Shown: piece after piece, positions 11,880 through 22,692 of the stretch
Layout of the letters: the number at the start of each line of letters is the position of its first letter
Position numbering within the stretch: the first letter of the stretch is position 1
Assembly (NCBI GenBank): GCA_032718565.1
Contig: JAVGVS010000019.1
Coordinates: 1,305,146 to 1,369,145 of the forward strand
Direction of reading: 5' to 3'
DNA: 64,000 bases
Source of the DNA: Distichodus sexfasciatus
Lineage: Eukaryota > Chordata > Actinopteri > Characiformes > Distichodontidae
Program-made: the position numbers and the translations under genes
The notes under the pieces: generated by a model
Database searches by the model: none
What the model was told of the DNA's origin: nothing
The model's input: the letters and a program-made list of their open reading frames with translations, nothing else

Positions 11880-12452
11880 CCTCTGCTGCGGAACCTGCAC
11901 TGGCTCCCTGTGGCTGCTCGCATCAGGTTCAAAACCCTAACACTTGCCTTCAAGGCCAAGGATGGATCTGCACCTCCCTACCTATCAGCACTTATTAAAC
12001 AACGTGTCACTTCTCGTCCTCTGAGAGCATCAACTGCTGCTCGTTTGGAACCACCTCTACTTAAGAGAAGAGGAAAACATGCATCGAAACTCTTTGCAGT
12101 GCTGGCTCCTCAGTGGTGGAATCAACTTCCGCTTGCCGTTAGAAGAGTCCTCGCTGTCTTCAAACGCTGCCTGAAGACAATTCTCTTCAAAGAGTATCTA
12201 GGGACTAATTTACCTTTTATGTCAACCCCTAAAAAAAAAAAAAAAAAAAACCCACTAACGTGTGTCTGTCTGAACTTCTTTCCTCTAACCCATTCTTTTT
12301 CGTTAAAGTATAAAACTTAGTCTGTGGTAATTTGGTTTAACTACAGATGTCGACATAGCTTATGGATCTAGGAACAGTTGTGGACTACAAAGCACTGTTG
12401 TAAGTCGCTCTGGATAAGAGCGTCTGCTAAATACTGTAAATGTAAAATGTAA
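11880..12452 (+). mobile_element. 3' end of an L2/CR1-like LINE (5'-truncated)
   Basis: The frame from about 11884 encodes a peptide beginning LRNLHWLPVAARIRFKTLTL, with the later motif APPYLSALI and a region AVLAPQWWNQLPLAVRR. This is the typical C-terminal end of a non-LTR retrotransposon ORF2 in fish, after the reverse transcriptase domain. The catalytic core is missing, so the copy is dead through 5' truncation. An A-rich run at 12231-12250 follows. The 3' UTR ends in 'gtcgctctggataagag', 'cgtctgctaaat' and a short (TGTAAA)n tail. The same tail is on SINE family B, so this LINE type is its likely partner. Confidence 0.85.
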
Positions 12453-13939
12453 ATGTAAATGTTTCTCCAGCCTTCAGAATCCCAGATCTCAATCCAGTCC
12501 AACATCTTATAATGTGACCGGACAAAGTCACATCTGGACCAGCTAAAGTTGAGGCCTCTTTGATTCAGAGTTGTTTCACTACAACATGGAGGAGCAATGG
12601 CATATTACACAGATGATTTTAATATTTTGTCACATCTGTTTACACAGACTCTGTACACTTGACTCTAATAAAGTATCACAATATAAATGAAAGCCTGATT
12701 GATACTTCTGTGCTGAGTTCTCGACTGTTGCATGTATGTGTATAAATATGCATCATCAAATACCAGCTTTGGATTTGCATTTACAGTGTCTGTTGGATGC
12801 TCTTATCCAGAGAGACTTCTATTTCACAATGACATGATCAGTCTCCCTGGAGTAGTTTGGGGTTAATGGGCTTGCTCAGAAGACGTTACGAGTGACAATA
12901 AGAGACTAATGAGGCAATCAAAGAAGTAATGGGCAAGAACTGAAGGCTAAGCCTCACACTACTTAATTTTTACAAAGTCTTCAGCAAGTTGCCTGCAAAG
13001 ATTTCCAGTTGAGGGCATCTCCATATTTGATCAACGGTCAACACTTGCTCTGTCTGAACACTACAAAGACATGATCACACAAGCTGGCTAACTAGTCTCT
13101 AATTCTGAGTAGATATTTCTAAGACTTTTTAAACAACAAATTTAAGGGAAAAAAAAGAAAATCTTGGTGAATGAGACCCACTGTTTTGGAACCTGTCATT
13201 CTGAAAGATTGTATAGTTGTGAGCTCTGTTCACACTACACAACTGTCTGATGTGTGGTCAGGATCTTGAGGTTGTGTAGTGTGAACTGTATAACCATCTT
13301 ACGACTTTCAGAATTGTGTAGTGTGAACAAGGAATAAGAATCAAACTGTTAAGACTTTGGACCGAATTGTAAGGACTAAGACTAGGACTAAGATGTAAAG
13401 ACTGAGATCTACAGAACCTGGAATCAAGAACTAAAGGCAGAAGATTAAGGAGTAAGAACTAGGGAGTTAAGGAGCAGCAGGCAGCATCTCAAGTTAGGTG
13501 TGTGGGGTTAGTGTGACTTCTGAAAGGAAAGGTCAAGTCTTAAGCACTTCTATTAATATATCAGCGCACACACACACACACACACATTAAAGAGTGAGAG
13601 AAGCTCCTCAGTTTACTAAAACAGTTGGCTGACATAGTACACCAGGGAGACTCATTAACTTTCACACAAATATAATCAAACATATACAAACACGCAAATC
13701 TATGTACTAGGACACAAACACAGAGCCTGGCATCAGATACAGCCTGTTGATTAATCCTGTAGTTTATTTTAGTCTTTAATGGCAATGTAGGCATACAAAG
13801 GAGACTTAAAGTTGCCTCATGCAACAATATTTTCTTACCTTTTTTCTTAAAAGTTAGACCATTATGCAACTGCAAAATTGAAGAAATCCCAGTAAGCCAA
13901 GGTTTTGCCCAAAAGGCATGCAATATAATGTGTGTTGTG
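12453..13939. other. Non-genic stretch
   Basis: No gene seen. It contains AT-rich sequence, a short (CA)n near 13566-13586, and the inverted repeat cluster listed at 13228-13328. Confidence 0.5.
13228..13328. repeat. Inverted-repeat cluster (MITE remnant)
   Basis: GTTCACACTACACAAC at 13228-13243 is the exact reverse complement of 13271-13286. Fifteen bases of the second arm recur in direct orientation at 13314-13328. The pattern is that of a decayed foldback or MITE-type DNA transposon with subterminal repeats. Confidence 0.7.
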
Positions 13940-14084
13940 AGTGATTATTTGTCATTGTGAACCCACCACAGCACAGCACACAGTGCAGCACAACGAAATG
14001 TGACCTCTGCATTTGACCCATCCGTGAAGGAGCAGTGGGAAGCTAACAAGGGCAGCGCCTGGGGAAAGAGTGCCCCCTCATCAC
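13940..14084 (-). mobile_element. tRNA-derived SINE, family A, antisense, truncated
   Basis: Antisense 3' part of family A: tail complement 'gtgattatttgtcattgtg', then 'cctctgcatttgaccc', then the start of the core. The tRNA-like head is missing. Confidence 0.75.
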
Positions 14085-17000
14085 TGATGGATTCAGTTCT
14101 AATCTAGAAACAAATCTTAAATAAGAAAACATTTATGAATGTAAGGATCTTCATGAAAACCGTGCTAAGTGGGTTTCCTCTTTAAAAATTTCTTCTTAAA
14201 AACGGTTGGGAAACGAGGCCCAATGTATGGATACTGTGTGTTATGCGACAGTATGTGTGTTGTGGTATGTATTCTGTCTGGAATGCTTTTTCATTCTACA
14301 GCAGCACTGCTGACCTAAAACACACCAACACAAACATTAACAGCATGAGTGGTGTCCACCCCACAGTGTTGGTGACACTTCTGTGGTGCGCAGCTTAAAA
14401 CATATTAAAGCTTTAACACAGAGATAACATTTTGATTAGTAATGTTACCTTCCTGTAGGCACATAGGAACTGTACTTAGACTCAGCAAACTTGCTTTTTA
14501 GGCAACATTTCACCCAAGCAATTGAGCCGATTCACTTTTTTCGTAGATTTATTGGCCAAATTATATTCATTGTGTGAAAATGCTGACTACCAATGTGAGT
14601 AGATGCAGACATACATGGCTAATCCAGCAGAAGATTGAACTCCGAATGATAATTAAGAATGAGTGCATTTAGAGACATTTAATACTAAATGATGGCAAGA
14701 AATGATTACAAAGAATAAAACAGTAATATAAAATAAAACAGCAATATAAAATAAAATTTCCTGAAGTTGTTCCCATCAAACTGTAGGGACATCGTCCCTT
14801 CCCTGTTGTGCTGCTTTGTGTCTGATGAAAATCAACAGGCAGAGAACCAAACGTGCACATAAACGCTTGAGCTATAATATGAACTAAATATGAGGCCATA
14901 GGTAAAGAATGTGGCTCTGTAATCGACACCAACCTAAAGAGCTATGGTCCCTGCTTGGTCATTTGTGTGTGTGTGTGTGTGTGTGTGTGCGTGCAGGAAT
15001 GATAGCACTGTTTAATGTAAACACACTATGGTGAAAGCAGTGACAGAGTGATGGATGAGAGAGGTGGAGAGATGACAGAGAAAGGGACGATGATATGGAG
15101 GAAATAACGCTTGTGTGTGAGTGTGTGTGAGAGAAAGAGAGAGGGAGAGAAAGTGAGAGAGTTATAGACTCGCAGGAGTTCTGAGTTCACAATTCCGTAC
15201 AAGATTTAATGTGGTTCTGGGGCTCAACCCAGAGAGTCTGATCTCACTTCCTCCCAGAAGATCTCCCTCTCTCCTTCTGTCTCTCTCTCACACACACACC
15301 AGCACACTCACACCATCCATCATGCAGAGAGAGTCTGACAGAAAGAGGGGGAGGGAGACGGTATTAAGTTCTTGGCTTTGAGCTGTGTTGCTAATCACTG
15401 ACTGTAGGTCTTTTTTCTCAGTACCGAAGTGGATAAAATGATGGGAAAACTGCAAGGCCCCTCACACACACACACACACACACACAGTTTGCACAGTATG
15501 AACCCAGTTAACCCTTAAAGTACCTCTTAATAGCGCTCTGGAATGAGAGGTTCAGCCTGAGAGAACTTTTATAGTAAAAGATTGTGAAAGACTTCTAAAA
15601 CACAGTTTAACACCCATTGCACTCCTGACTAACACGTATACTAACAAAGGCTTTCTGTCCTTTCTCTCTCTCGCTCTCTCTCAGACTTTTTTCTGATACA
15701 ATGCTGCCTCCAAGTGGTTAGTAGTAAATGTGTTGAAGAAATGCTATTGGTTGAATTTATGTTTTTGATCAGACATTCTTACCCAGAGTACTTTCATTTC
15801 CTCTGACAGGTTGTGGTTACCATCAGATGATTATTAAGTGCATTAAATTTCACTCAAACATTCAAATGTTAACACAAAGAAACCTTTCATTGGATAAGGT
15901 TTTATGGCACTGACGTCTGGGCTGGGTCCCAGCACTCGTAACCATGCAAATGCACCCAAGAGATGACAGAATGTTGAAACCAGAAAGTGTGTCTGTGAAC
16001 CACTAGTTTTACCCTATTTGTTAAAATTGAAACATGGCTGACGTTTCAGTCTCCCTGCTGCTGTGAAAATGCCTGAAATACAGCTCATCGAATATATAGC
16101 TCTCCGGGTATTGGTGTGTGTGTTTCCCTTGTTGATCCTGTTCTGCTTTATGTCCATTTGGCTTGAATTTGTAGTGTAATTCCTATGTCAAGACAAAGGT
16201 CATCCGCTCTGCAGCTGCACAGTGAAAAAAAATACACGCATATACACCATCATCATCATCACTGTTCAGCATTCTCGCATTAGTATGGAGGCCTTGTCAA
16301 GTCAAAAAAGACCATTATACTGGGAATTACTGCACCCCACCCCCAAACACACACATACACACACAGTTAATGCAGTGTTGCAGCTGTTCTCTGGGTTAGT
16401 GTGCCTCTGAGGTATTTTCCCACATTACAAAACCACAAAGACTCTATTAATGCTGTATTTTAACAAAATGGATCCAAATGACCCCTCATGACCCTACCGG
16501 AAACAAACCTCAACAAAGACGAACTGAACGAGGCCTCTCATATCCATCTTAAATCCTCATATCAACAAACCAAGACAAACTACATATTACTGAACGCTTA
16601 ACTCCCTCCATCCTATTTTAGGGTTCAAAACTGCAAATATATTTTATTAAACATTTAATATTCAATTATTGGTTTATGTAATGTATTTCACAAATCAATT
16701 AACAAACAAACATGAAATGTCAAAGAAAGTAAAAAACAAGATAAACCCTTTAAGGCAGTAAAATGAATGAAAGAAAGGAGTATAGAGATAATGTTTCTGT
16801 AACACCTGAAATATAGACATTAAGCATAGACATAATGCTTCTGTAGACGGCGGAATAATGAATAATACTTAATAAAAAATCCTTTTTGAGGACACCTTCC
16901 TTGATTCAAGATTTGAGATTCAAGATTCAACTCGAGATGGGTTTTTTTTTTTTTTTTTTTTGCAGCTCAGATATAGACAAGAAGAAAGGAAATTACGCAA

Positions 17001-17150
17001 ATTTAAATGGTCATTCAACAACTGTGGACAAACAAAACAACTCCTGCAGAAAATGGACTTATTTATTAACTTTTTTATTTACTTACTTATATACTCTTTA
17101 TATTTATATGTCTTCCACCCATCTATTTCTCTTATTTTATTACACGTAGT
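14085..17150. other. Non-genic stretch upstream of dync2h1
   Basis: No gene seen. Contents are (GT)n at about 14964-14990, GA/CT-rich blocks at about 15120-15160 and 15265-15300, (AC)n at about 15466-15486, and a pure run of about 20 T at 16942-16961 that may mark the complement of a retroposed poly(A) tail. Open frames are short and low in complexity. Confidence 0.5.
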
Positions 17151-17420
17151 CTTAGAACAAGTCAGAGCACCATGGACTACACAACGAACAGACTGCGTAT
17201 TCAGCATCAGCTGTGCGTAACGCTAGTTACGTAGTCACCATGGCAATCACGCCAGCTTCGTTGCTCGCGCCGCAAAACAGTTCTGGGGAGCCTGAGGTTT
17301 TCTTCTAATGCCACCAAATTCACATTTTAGTAATGTTTTTTCGTCTCGCTGTGAATATATAATCATGTAGGAATTAAAATATACTTTTGCCATCTTCGCC
17401 TGAAATCTCAGGATTATTTG
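17150..17420 (+). promoter_or_regulatory. dync2h1: Putative dync2h1 promoter and 5' non-coding exon
   Basis: About 1 kb before the ATG the sequence becomes locally CpG-rich (17210-17285, with 'gctcgcgccgc') amid AT-rich surroundings. It contains the X-box at 17234-17247. The segment ends at a good splice donor, 'ggattatttg|gtgagtatg', after 17420. A matching acceptor lies 9 nt before the ATG ('gttgatag|aagagagat', exon from 18272) behind a long T-rich tract. A non-coding exon 1 spliced over a roughly 850-bp intron is therefore likely. The transcription start is inferred, not seen. Confidence 0.5.
17234..17247 (+). promoter_or_regulatory. RFX X-box (ciliary gene regulatory site)
   Basis: GTCACCATGGCAAT matches the RFX consensus GTNRCC-(0-3 nt)-RGYAAC with a 2-nt spacer and one mismatch, the last base. 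RFX factors switch on many intraflagellar transport and ciliary genes through such imperfect palindromes placed close to the transcription start, which fits a dynein-2 heavy chain gene. A similarly good site was not seen in the 3.1 kb before copy 2. Confidence 0.65.
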
Positions 17421-18280
17421 GTGAGTATGTGAAAAAGAGCAGATCTGCGCTTTAGCATATTATGGCTAAGCCCAGAAGCTACCCCAAAACGTCCTTGCGT
17501 ACCACATAGTATATCTGTGTACATAGATACATGTGCTAAGAATGCTGTTTAGTATGGGAGTATATACAGTTAACGCTGGCTAGCTGTGAAAGCTAACTGA
17601 CTGATGATAAACGCCGTAAATATATGTGAACGCGAGTTAGCAGCAAGGATTGCAATGCATCAGACTGCAATGTCGCGAAATAGTTGAATGAACTGTTAAA
17701 TAGTTTAATTTGAGACAAAATTAGCAAAACTATAATCTCTTATAGATTTTCTAACGCGCAATTAGCAGCTGTTGTAACGCTAGAACATAATGCAGTCTAT
17801 AATTTACATTAAAGTAGTTGGGACTGTGTGCTATGTTAGCATGCCATGCTAAAAAAAATGACCTTGCAATATATAATTAAAAATACAGGAGTTTGGCTTA
17901 AAACTGTATTTCGAAATGATTTAAGAATTATCCTTGTTTTGTAGGGGAATATTTTTGCATAGAAAATAAAATATTATAAATGTAAAAACTTGTCTTGTCC
18001 TGTTAAACTATAATCAAGAATCTTTAAATCTTGAAATGATATCAGACATTCTTCTATTACATTAGTGGAAGATGAAAATTTAGTGAGTTTCGCTCATTGT
18101 AGCATAATGTGTTTGAATTTATCCAACATGACACTGGACAGCTTGCAGTGTGATTACTGTATATGTGCACATGAAGTATGATATCATTGTGCAGCCCCAC
18201 TTGTTCTGTGTATACATGCAAAAGAAGATTTTTTTTCTTATCTATTTGTGTGTTTGTGCTATGGTTGATAGAAGAGAGAT

Positions 18281-18802
18281 ATGGCCCCTCATCTGGAGGA
18301 CCCTCGGAAGCTCTTCTTCCTTACCACAGCGGGGAGCTTCTTCGATCTGAAGCCGTCACCATCGCTGGCCACTGACACACAACTTAACAGCTTTCTAGAT
18401 GATGCAAATCAGTTCATGCTGGCTGCTGTCAGACAGGGAGATGAGCTGAAGTTTTCCAAAAAGGTGATGAAAGACTCATAATACACATCATACACAGAGT
18501 GCTTATGGAGCTCGTAGTCAGATCTGCAATGAAAGCACCAATGTTTCGACATTCTGCTGTCTCCTCCATTGTGTGTTTTTACCTTGTACTGTGTATGTCC
18601 ATTGTGTATGTTTTGCCTTGCAGATGGACAGTGCTGGTGGTGTTGAGGAGCGTGTTCTGGTTTTCTTTAAGCTCAGTCCATGTGTAATTACAGAGAAAAA
18701 TGTGCACAGTGCAGTGCTGATGTCGTCCATGTTGGAGTCCCCCATTAGCACTCTTTACCAGGCCCTCAGACAAGTGTTCAACCCTGCACTCTTACAGGTA
18801 AG

Positions 18803-18834
<32 letters not shown>

Positions 18835-21800
18835 ACAAACAAACCCGTGATCATAAGGTTGCAGGTTCGAATCCAGTAAACTTACCACTGAGGTACTCAT
18901 GAGCAAGGTACCATCCCCAAGCACTGCTCCCCGGACGCTTGTTAGCTGCCCACTGCTCCTTCACGGATGGGTTAAATGGGTCACATTTCGTTGTGGTGCA
19001 CTGTGTGCTGTGCTGTGGTGTGTTCACAATGACAAAATAATCACTCACTTTCAACATAAATATATGCTGCTAAGAACTTCTAAAAAACACGAAAACGAGG
19101 TTGTAATCGAGGTAAGACGATCAATTAATCGTCATGTTGCCCAGCCCTATCATCTGTTCACGTTTGTTCACATATGCAGGATGAGAACTGGAGTAAGGTG
19201 TTTGATCCCCATCTGCAGTCTCTGCTTAGTGAATTGGAGACAGGTTTGGGTTCTGTGCTTCGCCACACTCAGCCAAAGACTTCTGGAAAGAAGAGGCTTT
19301 CTGAAGATGATGTTATTGGTGAGTGTTACTCATTCACCCCCTTTTACATGTGTAGTTTTAATGCTTAATCATTAAAACTACACATGTAAAAGGTAATTTC
19401 TGTAATTTCTTTTAATTTTTTTCTTTCTTACATATTTCTGCACTGCTTTGTTTAGATTGTCAGTGAAAAGAAATTAAAATATATTATACTTTTTAATAGA
19501 GGGGGAATATCAGGATTCATGTTTTAGGGGAACCTTTAACTGTAATATGTGAAAATTTGAATTTTTAAAATGTCTCCATATAGACTGAAGTGTGAACTGT
19601 CGAGTGAGCCATTGCAGGATTAAAATGTTTAATAATATCTCCAAGCCTTGCCTGGTTTTACTCTGAAAAATTCCTGTGTGTATATAGGTGTCATGAGTCC
19701 ATGTGATGAGTTCCAGTACTGGGCTGAAGTATCTCAGTCTGCAGAGAGAAGCAATGAGAGGGAGAGAGCGGCACATTTTAACCAGCTTTTTAAGACTATA
19801 GAGAAGGTGTGTACATACACACACGTTTTACTCTTCAAACAGTTTACACAACTGTACAACACCATACAAACTGTTTTATGCACACTCACTTTAAAGAGGG
19901 AAGTTGAAATTCTATTTAAAGTTATTATTTCCGCAGTGAAACAACACACAAATAGATAAAGGCGAATACACACAGTTGTAATTCATGACAAAACTGGTAA
20001 AATCATTCACAGATCACATAAAATCTTTTAAAATGAGGTAAAACTTACAGAATGAAAGTACTTTATGTATTGTTCTAACATGACCACTAATCTTTGGCCG
20101 AAGTAGTGGGGCAGTCATGTAAACCAGACCACATGGTTTATAGGACTTTTAGAATTGGTTCTTTTCAACAACTCATTGTACCGACAGCAAACTGAAAAGA
20201 GCAGATATATTAGTATATATTAAAGCTGCAAATTCTTCATTGTTTATCATGAGCGGCAACTTCAGTCAAAGTAATTAACATGTTGATAGAGTATTTAGAG
20301 TACATAGAGTATTTAACAAGTCACCTTTTATTTTTACTGTAACAACAGATTTTTAAAAAATGAACGATAAGACGCTGTTTATCAGAATAGAATTCAGGAT
20401 TTTTCCAAATTAAGCCGTGGCTGAGAAAGTGAAACTAAATTCCACTTTTGTTATGAGTTAACATTTGATTGGTATTAACATGGTAGGTAAGGCTTGGATT
20501 GTCCAAACGCAGTGAAGGAACAAAAAATCTTTTATGCAAAAATTTCCACAAACCACTGTCCTGTCAATTCTCTGTATATTTTTTGAATGTCTTCACTGCA
20601 ACGTACAGTGCCAGTAACAAGAGTGTAAAATAGGGTAGACATTTAGTAAAAGGGCAATTCCATGTTTCATGTTTTTGAGGTGGGGATAATTTAAGTAAAA
20701 TATGTGGTGATAAACAAAGCAACACGTCAGAAAATGTTACCCAGAAACAGTAGAATGAAATACCCAGGAATAAATACACAGCAGATCACATGATACATTA
20801 AACAAGACATGAGACATGTACAGACCAAAAAAATCATATCAATAATAGGAAACAGCACACTATTTCCTTCGAGGTCACACTCATGGATAGGGGAACTCAA
20901 GACACAAATGCCACAATTCACAGACTTGTAAATTAGAAGTTGACTGTTTTTTGACCTGGGAGATTGGCAACGATTTTTAGCATTTTGAGGGTTCAATTCC
21001 GGTCCTGGAGGGCCTGTATCCTGCTGGTTTTCCAAACTGCTGGATTTCAGAACATTCACACCTGTTCTTAGGTAGATAACCACCAGAGGAGACTGATCAA
21101 GTAGGATGGAAAACCTGCAGGACACCTGCCCTCCATAACCGGAATTGAATACACCTGTATTAAATCAATATGCTGATTTAAAAACATACTACATTGGCTC
21201 TGATGCAACTGCCTCACTCTGTCTGAAGTCATTATTCTATGGTCTAAGGAAATGTCCCACCTTAAACTGATTTGTTAGATGCTATGAGTCGATCAACACT
21301 GTACCTTCTTGCAGCAATCATATATTTGTATTTACTGTGTAAACTGGAGCCACGTCTTCTCATCTCTCTGTATATCTGTACAATATATAGAAGAGATGAC
21401 AAAGTTTACTTTGACTTTGACTTTGACTTTTATCAGTTAATGGCCTCCTTGATTAATAATATTCTTTCAGCCATAATAAAAGCATACCATTCAATCTCTA
21501 ATATATATGTACCCACAAATAGATAAATGCAAACACACAAGGCACAAAGATGCACATTCTCACACATAGCAAGCACGAGCAGGTTATAATTTGCATGATA
21601 CGCTTTTACCCGATTTTGTTTATGTGTGTATGTATTTTATAGGACTACAGTAATCTGGACAGTTTGGGTCTTATGGAAGCGCTGGAAGTGGCAGAAAACA
21701 CTCGAGACGTGCTGGATGACATCTGGAGGCAAAATGAGCACACCCCTTACCCTGAGACACGCATGTGCAGACTCATGGATGTCATAGGTACCTGTGTGTG

Positions 21801-22655
21801 TGTTTGGTAGTGTTACTGTGCATCTCCATATGACTCCATATATAACTCTGTTTGTGTGTATGTAGGATCATGTTTGGGGAGGTTTGTTCAGACGAAGCTC
21901 AGTGGACTGCGATTGTGGGTGGATCCATACATGAGCATCAGGGAGAACATCAGAGGGGGTGTGGCTGTGTGTGAGCAGTGGGCGGCGGCTTGTGAGCATT
22001 TGACCAGTCAGGTGTGGAAGCGCTACTCACCCCACCCATGGAAAGGGGACAGACACATTCCCCAGGGGCTACAGAGTCTCATCCATCGTCTGAAGGAGGT
22101 AAGGAAAAAGCAGTGATGAGTTTTACACCAAATTACCCCATACGGTTTAATGCTTTAATTATGGTGGCTAATTATTCGGTGTGTGAATGTGTAGGTTCTA
22201 GAAATACGAACAGTTCATGAGAAAATGCAACGTTTGTTAGATGGGCAGCAGCAGATTCCTGCATCCAGAGCATTTGAGCCTTTCTCTGGCCTAAATCCTC
22301 TACTGTACAACCCTTATACTGAGGTACTACACAATCCTTACCTTGACTTACTATTTTTGTATAGCTTTTCAGTTGTGCTTGAATAAGATAACAACCCCAA
22401 TGCTCTTTTTTCTGGTAGCTTTTAAAACGTTTGCAGCGTTGTTTCAGTATCAAACAGTTGTGTAAACCAATAGCAGATTGAAATGAATCCAGAAATCTCT
22501 TGACACCTTTGTTTTGTTTGTCTGTAGCCTTTGTGGAGAGCTGCTGTGTCTCAGTTTGAGAGGGTGATTGCTCCAGCTGAACAGGAAGTAGCTGGGAAGC
22601 TGAAGACCTTCATTAGGGATGTGCAGGACAGTCCTCAGCAGGTTTGCACAAACAC

Positions 22656-22692
<37 letters not shown>

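Noticed and set aside
11910..12320. 136-codon frame as a host gene
   Set aside because: The peptide is the C-terminal end of a LINE ORF2 and is followed by the LINE 3' UTR and tail.
16942..16961. Poly-T run as the end of a processed retrogene
   Set aside because: No coding similarity is seen on the minus strand next to it, so only a possible retroposed tail remains.
18899..19375. 158-codon frame over copy 1 exon 3
   Set aside because: It runs through a SINE and is in a different frame from exon 3; only 19180-19318 is coding, in the dynein frame.
19340..19393. Pre-microRNA hairpin
   Set aside because: The perfect 24-bp stem with a 6-nt loop is shorter than normal animal pre-miRNAs and lacks the lower stem.
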